Shown piece by piece: positions 18,406-26,437 of a DNA stretch of 64,000 nucleotides. Position numbers and translations under genes: made by a program. Each line of letters opens with the position of its first letter. Within the stretch, counting starts at the first letter, position 1. Origin of the DNA: Vibrio pomeroyi (lineage in GTDB: Bacteria > Pseudomonadota > Gammaproteobacteria > Enterobacterales > Vibrionaceae); assembly GCA_041879425.1 (NCBI GenBank), contig CP090854.1, forward strand, positions 1,736,001-1,800,000. The letters run 5' to 3'. The notes beneath the pieces are model-generated. The model saw nothing but the letters and a program-made list of their open reading frames with translations, was not told the DNA's origin and searched no databases.

Positions 18406-18411
18406 TTAGTA
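18285..18411 (+). repeat. attC site (Vibrio-type), cassette 1
   Basis: About 125 bp with outer cores GTATAAC and GTTAGT. The inner left part AACAAAGCGTTTAAGACGG is followed by CAACGCTTGGCATTT, and the right part is GCGTTGCTCACCACTTAACG. This is the layout of VCR-like attC sites, which fold on the bottom strand for IntI recombination. The recombination point is expected at G/TTAG, 18405. Confidence 0.92.
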
Positions 18412-18466
18412 GCATAATTGACTTCGCCAAAACCTATTTTTCATTATTAGCAACTATCGGTGGTTT

Positions 18467-20536
18467 ATGGAAACAACTAGCTTTATTTCAACAAAAGTAG
18501 CTACAAAGTTATTAAAGGCTTTAACTCAAGTACTAAAAAATAGTGTTGATAAGCGTAATAAAGAGTTGGTTAGAATCAATGATGTATTTGGTAATTGTGA
18601 GGAACTTGCTAAGTTTTACATTCAACCAGATTGTCAGCAGGTTAACCCTGCTGACGAGCTTGAAGATGAAACAATATCATCAATAAGAGCTGGAGTTTTT
18701 GAAACTATAAACAAATTCTTTAATCGGGACATTGTGACTAGGGACGGGGCAAGTCAGATGTTTGTTCTCGCCGATGCAGGAATGGGCAAAACATCTTTAT
18801 TGATGATGGTTAAGTTAAGTCATTTGATGGCTTTCTGGCCGAAAAATTATGAATGTAAATTATTGAAATTAGGTTCTACGACCCTAAGTGATATCGACAA
18901 GATCGAGAACAAAAGCCAAACTGTTCTATTACTAGACTCACTCGATGAAGATACTCAGTGTAAGCAAGGTGGCACAATTGAGCGGCTTACTAAGATACTT
19001 GAAGCTACTAGCTGCTTTTATCGTGTAGTGATTACTTGCCGTACTCAATTTTTTCCTGAAACGGCAGAGTCTGCTTTTAATACAATGGGCAAAATATCAT
19101 TTAATAATTATGATTGTCCGTTAGTTTATCTTTCTCTGTTTACTGATGAGCAGGTTGATGCATATTTAGACAAACGTTACCCTAGAAGCTTAAAGTACTT
19201 ATTTAATCAATTTTATAACCCTAAATTACACGATGCTAAACAATCAATAAGAAGTATAGGTTCACTTCAATTTCGACCGTTCTTGTTATCGCACGTCGAG
19301 ACTTTATTGGAAAGCCACCGACAAGGGGCGACAGAGTATGAGTTATATAAAGGTTTAGTTGATACATGGTTGAATCGCGAAGTCATTAAACTAAGGAAGC
19401 ATCATGGTAAAAATGTCAATAAGGAGGATTTGCTCAAAGCTTGTATTTGGCTAGCGGAAACGATGCAGCGACAAGGTACACATACAGTAGCTTTGAAGCA
19501 CATTCAGCAATTATGTCACTGTGAATCTCATATCATTCTACTAAATGACTCAGCCGACAGGGTCATTGAAGGGATTGATCACATTGATATTGGTACTAAT
19601 TCATTACTTAATCGCAATTCATACGGTGAGTTTAGGTTTTCTCACTTAAGCATTAGAGAGTTTCTAATCGTGTATGGAGTTGAACTCGGTATTCTTGTTG
19701 ATAGAGGGGATCCATTCCATAAGACCGACAATATGCTTAAGTTTATTAAAACCGTAAACAAATATAAAGTTGGACTGTTTTCTAACGAAAAAAATGGGTA
19801 TTTGTTGACAGGGTTTAAGCTTTTGGAAGGTAGCCAATTATCTGGATTTGATCTGACGTATGCATCATTGGAACAGAGTGATTTAAGGAAAGCCGTACTT
19901 AACGGTATAAAATTGGAGGGAGCAAATCTACAGGGGGCTAATTTGGATGGAGCCAACTTGGAAGGGGCCAATTTAAAAGGAGCTAATTTACAAGGGGTAA
20001 GTTTGCAGGGGGCTAACTTGCAAGGCGCAAACCTAAAAGATGCAAGTTTACATAAAGCTTTCCTTAATGGTGCCATTCTTGATAATGCAAATCTGAATGG
20101 TGCAACGTTAACTGGTGCACAATTAACCATCTTAAAATCCTCCCAGAATAATATGACTACTCTGAAGAATGCAGACCTCAGAATGGCAGACTTAAGTGAA
20201 GCGAACTTGGAAGGCGCAGACTTAACAAAAGTTTGTTTAACAAGTGCTAAGCTTCAAGCGTCACTATGTTCACGAACAAACTTTAGTAAGGCTAGTCTTG
20301 ATAGTGCAGACTTTAAAAGTTCTATATTTGTTAATGCAAATTTTGAGAAAGCTGATCTTACCCAAGCTGATTTTGGAGGCTGTGATTTTACGAATGCAAA
20401 TTTACAAGGCGCAGAGTTGAGTGGTTGTGATTTAACTCAAGCTCGTTTAACCAGTTCCAATATAACTGACAGTCAACGAGGTGTGGCAATTTTTAGAAAG
20501 TATAAAAATGAAAAGCCAAATGAACTGGTACAATAA
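18467..20536 (+). CDS. NACHT/STAND ATPase with C-terminal pentapeptide repeats
   Basis: A protein of 689 residues. Residues ~1-95 form a helical region without a recognised effector domain. A NACHT-type NTPase follows, with Walker A GMGKTS (105-110) and Walker B LLLDSLDED (154-162), where the extra acidic residues are typical of NACHT; FRFSHLSIREFL (~390) resembles the end of its helical part. Residues ~445-670 are pentapeptide repeats (A-N-L-x-G type), which fold into a right-handed beta-helix. STAND ATPases act as ligand-triggered switches, and bacterial NACHT proteins defend against phage. Location in an integron cassette supports a defence role, but this is inference. Confidence 0.85.
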   Translation: METTSFISTKVATKLLKALTQVLKNSVDKRNKELVRINDVFGNCEELAKFYIQPDCQQVNPADELEDETISSIRAGVFETINKFFNRDIVTRDGASQMFVLADAGMGKTSLLMMVKLSHLMAFWPKNYECKLLKLGSTTLSDIDKIENKSQTVLLLDSLDEDTQCKQGGTIERLTKILEATSCFYRVVITCRTQFFPETAESAFNTMGKISFNNYDCPLVYLSLFTDEQVDAYLDKRYPRSLKYLFNQFYNPKLHDAKQSIRSIGSLQFRPFLLSHVETLLESHRQGATEYELYKGLVDTWLNREVIKLRKHHGKNVNKEDLLKACIWLAETMQRQGTHTVALKHIQQLCHCESHIILLNDSADRVIEGIDHIDIGTNSLLNRNSYGEFRFSHLSIREFLIVYGVELGILVDRGDPFHKTDNMLKFIKTVNKYKVGLFSNEKNGYLLTGFKLLEGSQLSGFDLTYASLEQSDLRKAVLNGIKLEGANLQGANLDGANLEGANLKGANLQGVSLQGANLQGANLKDASLHKAFLNGAILDNANLNGATLTGAQLTILKSSQNNMTTLKNADLRMADLSEANLEGADLTKVCLTSAKLQASLCSRTNFSKASLDSADFKSSIFVNANFEKADLTQADFGGCDFTNANLQGAELSGCDLTQARLTSSNITDSQRGVAIFRKYKNEKPNELVQ
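19915..20050 (+). repeat. DNA-level tandem repeats in the pentapeptide region
   Basis: Nine or so 15-bp units close to GGRGCTAAYTTGSAA follow each other and encode ANLQG-type pentapeptides. Their near identity at silent sites, compared with the diverged repeats after ~20090, suggests recent expansion. Confidence 0.75.
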
Positions 20537-20673
20537 TTTAAAGTACACAAATGGTTGTAACTGTACTTTCGATGGCGTTTATTAGACCTACCTCTGATTG
20601 ACTGGGGATTTTTCCATTTTTTCTCATGTGTGTTGGACATGTATTTAAATGAAAGCTGTCAATCGTATATCAT

Positions 20674-20764
20674 GCTACTAACAAACTGTTTAAGAGTGAT
20701 TCGCAACGCGTGGCATTTTTCAATATGTGTTGTGGTATGTAGCGTCTTTTGTATTGCGTTACTG
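20674..20764 (+). repeat. attC site of cassette 2 (shortened right half)
   Basis: GCTACTAACAAACTGTTTAA, then TTCGCAACGCGTGGCATTTT, is a standard Vibrio attC left half. The right half is short and diverged, closing with TTGCGTTACTG, where GTTACTG is a plausible outer core. No later inverse core complementary to GTTACTG was found, so the next cassette is not intact. Confidence 0.75.
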
Positions 20765-20805
20765 ACTCCTTTACTTGGTTTGATGTGAATACAGGGAATT
20801 ATTGC

Positions 20806-21144
20806 ATGGAATTAAAGTGTCACTGTGGGAATGTAAGTTTGGTATTAAGTTCGCTCCCTAAAGAAGTTGGCGAGTGTAACTGTTCTATTTGTCGTCGTTA
20901 TGCAGCGGCTTGGGCGTACTTTTCTCCCGAGCAAGTTCAAATCAATATGATTGAACAAACTGACTTTTACTGTTGGGGAGACAAAGAAGTAGAGTTTCAC
21001 CGCTGTAATTCATGTGGCTGCCTGACACATTATGTAACAACGCAGAAATGCTCCGAAGATATTTTGGCAGTAAATATGAGAATGGCTGAAAATGAAGTTA
21101 TCTCGCGTATTCCTGTTCGTAAGATCAATGGCGCGTCGTATTAA
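20806..21144 (+). CDS. GFA/CENP-V family zinc protein
   Basis: A protein of 112 residues with the GFA-family zinc ligands CHCGN, ECNCSICRR and HRCNSCGC. The family includes glutathione-dependent formaldehyde-activating enzyme, but small stand-alone members have unknown roles. GGGAA precedes this ATG; the longer frame would run back into the attC and is rejected. It is the first gene after the attC of cassette 2, so it may be a former cassette whose own attC was lost. Confidence 0.8.
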   Translation: MELKCHCGNVSLVLSSLPKEVGECNCSICRRYAAAWAYFSPEQVQINMIEQTDFYCWGDKEVEFHRCNSCGCLTHYVTTQKCSEDILAVNMRMAENEVISRIPVRKINGASY

Positions 21145-21284
21145 GCCCAAACAATAAAATGGAACAGATTTTCAATGTTCGGCAATTTGGGGCTGAATCG
21201 GCTTTTAGTACAGTTGTTTATACCACTCTTATTTAGGTAAGCTGCCAGCACAGTACACACGTAAATTGAGCGTTCGGGGATTCA

Positions 21285-21707
21285 ATGATTTCGTACCAGC
21301 AAACAAAAGATCTACCGGCTTCGGCGAAGATGACTTTTTTAAATATGCGTTCTTACTATGAGCAATACTCGGTCGAATGGGATTGCTCAAAAATCGAAGA
21401 GCAAATTCGCAATTTGACCAACTTTGATATTTTGCTCAATGGTGAAATCGTTGGTGCTATCCGTTTAGTGTTTGATGATAACAGTTGTTACATTCGAGAC
21501 TTACAGGTTAGCGAACAACACCAAGGTAAAGGGATTGGTGAGTTTGCCTTTGCTGAGTGTGAGCGCTTAGCGGTTGAGTCAGGTGTAAATCGACTTAAGT
21601 TGCGAGTCTTTAAAATCAGCCCTGCATTCCGACTTTATGAAAGAGTGGGCTTTGTAGTTGATAGCTCTGATGATAGGTTCTACAACATGTCCAAAAAGTT
21701 CTTGTAG
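21285..21707 (+). CDS. GNAT family N-acetyltransferase
   Basis: A protein of 140 residues with the acetyl-CoA loop QHQGKGIGEFAF after the beta strand IRDLQV, and an ending with AFRLYERVGFVV. The substrate is unknown. It is a stand-alone gene with a GGGGA ribosome site. A hairpin follows at 21715-21750 (see rejected items). Confidence 0.85.
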   Translation: MISYQQTKDLPASAKMTFLNMRSYYEQYSVEWDCSKIEEQIRNLTNFDILLNGEIVGAIRLVFDDNSCYIRDLQVSEQHQGKGIGEFAFAECERLAVESGVNRLKLRVFKISPAFRLYERVGFVVDSSDDRFYNMSKKFL

Positions 21708-21780
21708 CCAACTGTTGGTGTTAAGTGCAGGTTCTCACACTTGACACCAAGTGCACCATGAGTTCACCGGAAATAATGTG

Positions 21781-22359
21781 ATGAAAAATATAGAAATAGA
21801 AGGCGTCTTGGAGTTTTTAAGAGGTGCAGAGCAGCTTAAGAACACATTGCGAACAGCTCGTACTTCAAATGGTCGACATGAAAGTACCGCTGAACACACT
21901 TGGCGTTTATGTTTGATGGTGATGATGTTCTCAGAGCAGTACCCACATATTGATTCGCTCAAATTAATAAAGATGTGCATTATTCATGATTTGGGTGAAG
22001 CCATTGGTGGTGATATTGCCGCCATTGATCAAGTAGAAGGTTCGAATAAAGGAGAGCAAGAAAGGCAGGATCTGATTACTTTGATTGCTCCTCTCCCTGA
22101 TAAGTTGCAACAAGATATTCTTGTGCTTTGGGATGAATACGAAAACGCGTCATCAGAAGAAGCAAAGTTAGCTAAAGCTCTCGATAAAATCGAAACCTTG
22201 CTACAGCATACTCAAGGGCAAAACCCAGATGACTTTGATTATGGTTTCAATTTGTCTTACGGCAGAAAGTACACCGACAGCGACGAACTCACAGCTTCGG
22301 TTCGTGCCATCATAGACAAAGACACAGAATCTTTAGCATCAGCAAATAACACGCTTTAA
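21781..22359 (+). CDS. HD-domain phosphohydrolase (YfbR/HDDC2-like)
   Basis: A protein of 192 residues with the HD metal site spread over RHESTAEHTWR, IIHDLGEAIGGD and a late Asp in ALDKIETLL. This resembles 5'-nucleotidases YfbR/HDDC2, which dephosphorylate deoxynucleoside monophosphates. The ATG at 21781 is preferred over an extension 30 bp upstream, since the conserved fold starts at EGVLEFLRGAEQLKNT. A related gene lies at 29597, so the window holds two diverged copies of this family. Confidence 0.84.
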   Translation: MKNIEIEGVLEFLRGAEQLKNTLRTARTSNGRHESTAEHTWRLCLMVMMFSEQYPHIDSLKLIKMCIIHDLGEAIGGDIAAIDQVEGSNKGEQERQDLITLIAPLPDKLQQDILVLWDEYENASSEEAKLAKALDKIETLLQHTQGQNPDDFDYGFNLSYGRKYTDSDELTASVRAIIDKDTESLASANNTL

Positions 22360-22380
22360 AGACCAAGGTAACGAGAAACT

Positions 22381-22869
22381 ATGACTAAAATCTATTTCGT
22401 GTGTGGCTTTATTGGTTCAGGGAAAACGACCTATTCCAAGCAGCTTGCAGATAAGCATGGCGCTTTTCGTTTTTCAATTGATGAGTGGATGATCCCTTTG
22501 TATGGCGAGCATATGGAGCGTGAGCTATTTGATCAACGTTTAGCTACGCTTCAAGAGTTATTCAAAGAATCGGCACAGCAATTATTTACTCTTGGCGTTC
22601 CTGTTATTTTTGACTTCGGTTTTTGGCGCAAAGCAGATCGAGACAACTTTACAAATTGGGCAGAACAGTTAGGTGTCGAAAGTGAAGTTCATTACCTTGA
22701 TGTTTCATTTGATACTTGTAAACAGAGAGCAGTAGCACGTAATTCTGAGTTGCATGGCAAGTCATACGAGATGACACCGGAAATGCTCGAATTGTTTTGG
22801 TCATGGTTTGAGATACCAACACCAAACGAAGACGTTGTTTGGGTTGAGCGTGACGGCCAATCGAAGTAA
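22381..22869 (+). CDS. P-loop ATPase/kinase-like protein
   Basis: A protein of 162 residues with Walker A GFIGSGKTT at residues ~9-17, then SIDEWM, VIFDFGFW (Walker B-like) and a lid with RAVARNSE. It looks like the AAA_33/zeta-toxin-like kinases that phosphorylate small molecules, including chloramphenicol phosphotransferase relatives. The target is unknown. It starts 21 bp after the HD gene on the same strand and may be co-transcribed with it. Confidence 0.82.
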   Translation: MTKIYFVCGFIGSGKTTYSKQLADKHGAFRFSIDEWMIPLYGEHMERELFDQRLATLQELFKESAQQLFTLGVPVIFDFGFWRKADRDNFTNWAEQLGVESEVHYLDVSFDTCKQRAVARNSELHGKSYEMTPEMLELFWSWFEIPTPNEDVVWVERDGQSK

Positions 22870-22945
22870 TAACTCAACATGTAAAACAGATTTATTATGT
22901 GTGGTATTGAGCTCTGATTTAAGGTTACTGGAATAGGAGGTTTCA

Positions 22946-23350
22946 ATGGACAAGGCAGTCAAAGATCGTTTCGAAGAGTATCCAGAAAATGCTCGAGTTC
23001 GGCTTGAAGAGTTACGAGAACTTATCTTCAAACTATCATCCTATTTGGAGTTGGGCGAAGTGGAAGAGTCGTTGAAGTGGGGAGAACCCAGTTACAGCGT
23101 AAAGACGGGCAGCCCCATTCGAATCGACTGGAAATTGAAATCACCGAATAACTATTACCTGTACTTCAACTGTCAAACAAAGTTGGTAGACACGTTTCGA
23201 GAGTTGCATGGTGATGTATTGCGGTTTCAAGGTAATAGGGCGGTTGAATTACGCTTATCCAACCCGCTGCCAGAGCCTGAAATTAAACATTGTCTAGAGC
23301 TTGCTTTAACATATCACCAACGAAAACACCTACCGCTTCTGGGCTCGTGA
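22946..23350 (+). CDS. DUF1801 family protein
   Basis: A protein of 134 residues of the DUF1801 (YdhG-like) family. It shows LEELRELIFKL, EESLKWGEPSYSV, LYFNCQT and GNRAVELRL, which matches the family layout. These are small single-domain cytoplasmic proteins of unknown role. TAGGAGG precedes the ATG. Confidence 0.8.
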   Translation: MDKAVKDRFEEYPENARVRLEELRELIFKLSSYLELGEVEESLKWGEPSYSVKTGSPIRIDWKLKSPNNYYLYFNCQTKLVDTFRELHGDVLRFQGNRAVELRLSNPLPEPEIKHCLELALTYHQRKHLPLLGS

Positions 23351-23451
23351 TATTTTATCACGAAGTATCTGATTTATCTCACCAATCGAGAAAGTTGCTC
23401 GCGGTCTCGTTAAAGACCAATTGTTCAGCTCTGCGAGTGCCAAAAGATAAT

Positions 23452-23500
23452 AAAGAATTTATGATGGACTCTTAACGCTTGGTATTTTCGGCTTAAGTCA
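23452..23500 (+). repeat. attC remnant (left half only)
   Basis: AAGAATTTATGATGGACTC then TTAACGCTTGGTATTTTCGG resembles the left half of the intact attC sites in this window. The right half is missing: the next gene's ribosome site follows at once. It suggests that neighbouring genes were once cassettes. Confidence 0.5.
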
Positions 23501-23516
23501 TTATGAGGATAGAAAT

Positions 23517-23870
23517 ATGGAACACGCTCCAATCAAAGATGAAATCACGTTTGATGATTTTGCGAAAATCGACATTCGTGTGGGTTTAATCACCGAGGTT
23601 TCTGAAGTCGCTAAATCCGATAAGTTAATGAAGCTGAGAGTAGATTTTGGCGATCATCAACGTTCAATCTTGGCGGGTATAAAGCAAGAACGAGAAAACC
23701 CGAAGGAAATTGAAGGCAAGCAAGCGTTGTTTGTCGTGAACTTGCCAGAAAGAAAGATGGCAGGTGAAGTGTCTCAAGGAATGTTGTTCGACATCGGTTA
23801 CGAAGACAAACTGAAACCCTGCCTAGCTTGCCCAGAAACGGAGATGCCAAACGGCGCTAGAGCGGGTTAA
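23517..23870 (+). CDS. tRNA-binding domain protein, CsaA/YgjH type
   Basis: A protein of 117 residues of the stand-alone EMAP II/CsaA-like OB-fold: FDDFAKIDIRVGLITEVSEV, SILAGIKQER, ALFVVNLPERKMAGEVSQGM and ACPETEMPNGARAG. Such proteins bind tRNA or act as chaperones. The motifs are complete. It is a single-gene unit, probably with a hairpin terminator at 23893. Confidence 0.85.
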   Translation: MEHAPIKDEITFDDFAKIDIRVGLITEVSEVAKSDKLMKLRVDFGDHQRSILAGIKQERENPKEIEGKQALFVVNLPERKMAGEVSQGMLFDIGYEDKLKPCLACPETEMPNGARAG

Positions 23871-23892
23871 TGTAGACACTTGGATGCTGGAA

Positions 23893-23930
23893 GTTAGCGA
23901 GTATATCGCTAACTACAGTGTTTTCTATTT
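23893..23930 (+). terminator. Possible terminator after the tRNA-binding protein gene
   Basis: GTTAGCGA and TCGCTAAC form a perfect 8-bp stem with a 5-nt loop. A T-rich stretch begins about 7 nt later, so it is not a textbook terminator. Confidence 0.45.
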
Positions 23931-23959
23931 TTATCATAATTATTCAAGGAAGAAGCATT

Positions 23960-24337
23960 GTGAAATTAGCTCAATTAAATATTGCTCTAGCGAAGTACGC
24001 TTTAGATGCACCAGAAATCAAAGACTTTGTCGATAATCTGGATAAGGTGAATGGTATCGCAGAAAGTAGTGAAGGCTTTGTTTGGCGCCTCAAAGACGAA
24101 TCTGGTGATGCAACCAATATCAAAGCGTTCGATGATCCGAATATGATCGTCAATATGTCAGTTTGGGACTCAGTAGATTCTTTGAAGAACTTTATGTTTA
24201 GAACTCATCACCGTGACTTCATGCGAAGAAAGGGTGAGTGGTTTCATCGCTTAGCGGAAGACACCTATGTGCTTTGGTGGGTTGAAGATGATCACATTCC
24301 AAGCCTTGATGAAGCGATTGAGCGATTGAGCGATTAG
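23960..24337 (+). CDS. DUF3291 family protein (monooxygenase-like ferredoxin fold)
   Basis: A protein of 125 residues of the DUF3291 family, related to antibiotic-biosynthesis monooxygenases. LAQLNIALAKYALDAPEI, SEGFVWRL, MSVWDSVDSLKNFMFRT and VLWWVEDDHIPSLDEAIERL fit that family. The start is GTG at 23960 with AAGGAAG upstream; the longer hydrophobic extension is intergenic. Substrate unknown. Confidence 0.8.
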   Translation: MKLAQLNIALAKYALDAPEIKDFVDNLDKVNGIAESSEGFVWRLKDESGDATNIKAFDDPNMIVNMSVWDSVDSLKNFMFRTHHRDFMRRKGEWFHRLAEDTYVLWWVEDDHIPSLDEAIERLSD

Positions 24338-24491
24338 AGCACCTAAGACAAACGGGTGATTCGCCTTATGCGTTTACATTCAAAACCAATTTTACAGAGT
24401 CAGAAGCTCCTAGATGAAGCACTTGCAATGTCTACACCTCGGTAATACGTTATAAAGCTAATGTATTGCCGCCAACAATTAAGGGGACGCA

Positions 24492-24923
24492 GTGAGCACT
24501 TTGCCAGATGAAAACCAGAAACGATTTATTGCTGTTTTAAGTAAGAAGATGGATTTGGGAAGAACGCTGAATGTACTAGGGCATTTGAGTGTTGGCTTGT
24601 CGAATCAATTGAATGAGGGTGAAACCTGTTACGTTGACTATCAAGATATGGATGATGGCACTCACCCTAATTTGTCTCATTATCCTTTCATTGTTTTGAA
24701 AGCCGACAATTCGAACAAGCTTCGAAAAGTACGTGAAGAGGCCATTAGCCGCGGTATCAAATTCACTGATTTCACGAGCACGATGATCGAAGGTGGTTCT
24801 GTCGAGCAACAACAGAGAACGAAAGAAACCAAAGAGGCGGATCTAGAATATTTAGGTGTATGCCTATTTGGTGACACTGAAACCCTCCGCGAATTTACCA
24901 AGAAGTTTAGCCTTTATAAGTAA
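24492..24923 (+). CDS. DUF2000 family protein
   Basis: A protein of 143 residues. KMDLGRTLNVLGHLSVGL, YPFIVLKADNSNKLRKV and EADLEYLGVCLFGDTETLR are typical of DUF2000, small proteins with a peptidyl-tRNA hydrolase 2-like fold. The start is GTG after GGGGACG. Function unknown. Confidence 0.78.
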   Translation: MSTLPDENQKRFIAVLSKKMDLGRTLNVLGHLSVGLSNQLNEGETCYVDYQDMDDGTHPNLSHYPFIVLKADNSNKLRKVREEAISRGIKFTDFTSTMIEGGSVEQQQRTKETKEADLEYLGVCLFGDTETLREFTKKFSLYK

Positions 24924-24968
24924 GTTTTGGTTCACACCGTCAAACGTTTATCCCGGATTAGTAAAAAC

Positions 24969-25388
24969 ATGGAATACAAACTCGATATTGAGCCATCAGA
25001 CGGGGACATTAACGAAGTCCGGGGCGGTTTAATCAAGCACAACACGTCATTTCTTGAAGGTATACCCAAATCTCAAGTGGGTTACTATGCCTTGGAAGGT
25101 GATAATAAAGTCGGTGGCATTATTGCTGATCTTTGGGGGAATTGGTTGTTGATTAAGTTTCTTTGGGTAGACGACTCGATGAGAGGAAAACAAGTGGGAG
25201 GAAAGCTTCTACAACTCGTTGAAGAGTACGCGCAAACCCAAGGTTGTACATCGTCACTTGTCGACACCTTAAGCTTTCAAGCCAAGCCTTTCTATGAAAA
25301 ACATGGCTATGAATGCCAAATGGTGTTGGAGAATTACCCAGTAGATTCATCATTATCATTTCTTACTAAGACGCTGGCCAAGCTGTAA
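24969..25388 (+). CDS. GNAT family N-acetyltransferase
   Basis: A protein of 139 residues. KFLWVDDSMRGKQVGGKLL holds the acetyl-CoA loop, and AKPFYEKHGYECQ is the usual C-terminal segment. It starts 45 bp after the DUF2000 gene and may share its transcript. The ATG at 24969 is chosen over a TTG upstream because the GNAT fold begins right here. Confidence 0.83.
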   Translation: MEYKLDIEPSDGDINEVRGGLIKHNTSFLEGIPKSQVGYYALEGDNKVGGIIADLWGNWLLIKFLWVDDSMRGKQVGGKLLQLVEEYAQTQGCTSSLVDTLSFQAKPFYEKHGYECQMVLENYPVDSSLSFLTKTLAKL

Positions 25389-25669
25389 ATCACACAATAA
25401 TTAAGGAGCAAAAGTTGCCTCATTGTATTATCGAACATTCCTCTATGATCAATCCGGATCAGCTGAACAACAAAGTATTCTTAGGAGCATTGAACTCCGG
25501 CTTATTTGAAGCAGACGGACGAGACATTAAAGTTCGAAGTGTTGCTTATGAGCACTACCAAACAGGTACAACCAAAGAAGATTTTATTGGCTCCTCAAAA
25601 CCACCGCCTAGGGCGGTGGTGATTGTTCCTTGAGGCTATAGCCTGAAGAAGTGCCCATGTTAGAAGTAA

Positions 25670-25694
25670 CCTCTTATTCACCACAAGTAAGAGG
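25670..25694 (+). promoter_or_regulatory. Translation-blocking hairpin before tnpA (element A)
   Basis: CCTCTTA pairs with TAAGAGG, and the latter contains the ribosome site of tnpA. The start would thus be hidden in the mRNA, as is known for IS200 leaders. Confidence 0.6.
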
Positions 25695-25704
25695 AAACAA
25701 CCAC

Positions 25705-26142
25705 ATGGGCGATTACAGAAGTTCATCACATGTCTATTGGCGTTGCAAATACCATATAGTTTGGACTCCAAAGTACAGATATAAGATTTTGAAAGATAAG
25801 GTAGGAAAGGAGCTTTATCGTTCAATCTATATTTTGTGCAATATGAAAGACTGCGAAGTTTTAGAATTAAACGTTCAACCAGATCATGTTCATCTTGTTG
25901 TCATTATTCCTCCCAAGTTATCAGTATCGAGTTTGTTAGGAGTTTTAAAAGGCCGAACAGCAATTCGACTTTTCAATAGATTCCCACATATACGTAAGAA
26001 ATTATGGGGAAATCACTTTTGGGCTAGAGGGTATTTTGTAGATACGGTCGGTGTGAATGAAGAAGTCATTCGGCGATATGTACGACACCAAGATAAGCAG
26101 GACATAGAGTATGAACAACAATTACAGTTATTGAAGAACTGA
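25705..26142 (+). CDS. tnpA: IS200-type Y1 transposase TnpA (element A)
   Basis: A protein of 145 residues, full length for TnpA of IS200. The HUH metal motif is HVH in QPDHVHLVV, and the catalytic Tyr lies in VIRRYVRHQ. The start at SSSHVYWRCKYHIVW fits the family; an extension further upstream would run through the leader hairpin. It excises and inserts the element as single-stranded DNA. It looks intact. Confidence 0.93.
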   Translation: MGDYRSSSHVYWRCKYHIVWTPKYRYKILKDKVGKELYRSIYILCNMKDCEVLELNVQPDHVHLVVIIPPKLSVSSLLGVLKGRTAIRLFNRFPHIRKKLWGNHFWARGYFVDTVGVNEEVIRRYVRHQDKQDIEYEQQLQLLKN

Positions 26143-26437
26143 TAGCGCGGACGCCCCCTTTTAGGGGGTTATAAAGCAAAACCGCCTTCTAAGAAGGCGG
26201 ATATTTTTTCACGTTACACTGCGTATATTGTCGGGTCGTAGCGATGCACATAAAGCCACTTTATCAAACACAGTGATGACGCAATTAGAGTCTTTGTCAT
26301 TGGTGGATGCCTCCATTACGATAGAAGTGGTCGATATGGACCGAAGCAGCTACAGCAAGGTTATTGTTTAGCGCTTATATTCGCAGTCCTTAATTGGCAT
26401 TGTACTCACACTAAAATTTAGCCTTAGGAGCATGGGA

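Larger units (their letters stand above)
18405..20758 (+). mobile_element. Integron gene cassette 2, carrying a NACHT-pentapeptide gene
   Basis: The 5' end is GTTAGTAGC. The inverse core of the next attC, at 20674, is GCTACTAAC, its exact complement. At ~2.35 kb this is a very large cassette; typical Vibrio cassettes carry one gene of well under 1 kb. Confidence 0.85.
25589..26209 (+). mobile_element. IS200-type element (tnpA only), copy A
   Basis: About 620 bp inserted into the CHMI gene, with no inverted terminal repeats and no target duplication, as in the IS200/IS605 family. The left end has the hairpin ACCACCGCC/GGCGGTGGT. The right end has CCCCCTTTTAGGGGG and the hairpin CCGCCTTCT/AGAAGGCGG. 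It contains one Y1 transposase gene and no tnpB. Ends are set by where the broken gene resumes and may be off by a few bases. Confidence 0.88.
25415..26371 (+). pseudogene. 5-carboxymethyl-2-hydroxymuconate isomerase gene split by an IS200-type element
   Basis: The frame starts at TTG after AAGGAG. The first piece reads PHCIIEHSSMINPDQL through GTTKEDFI and stops inside the insertion. After the element the same protein resumes at HVTLRILSGRSDAHKATLSN and ends at TAG 26369-26371. Joined, the two parts make a tautomerase-superfamily CHMI of normal length with the start Pro that serves as catalytic base. No aromatic-degradation genes lie nearby, so the gene was an orphan before its loss. Confidence 0.88.

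Noticed and set aside
19915..20050. Regular short repeats that could suggest a CRISPR or satellite array
   Set aside because: The unit is 15 bp without spacers and codes in frame for pentapeptides.
19642..20130. Open frame of 162 codons on the minus strand opposite the pentapeptide repeats
   Set aside because: Its repetitive LAPCKLAPSK-like protein is the mirror of the repeat DNA and has no ribosome site or known family.
21715..21750. Hairpin TTGGTGTTAAGTG/CACTTGACACCAA after a GNAT gene
   Set aside because: No T-run follows and it lies against the next gene's start, so I do not call it a terminator.
22381..22869. Zeta-like kinase as a toxin of a toxin-antitoxin pair
   Set aside because: No small antitoxin gene is adjacent; neighbours are HD and DUF1801 genes.
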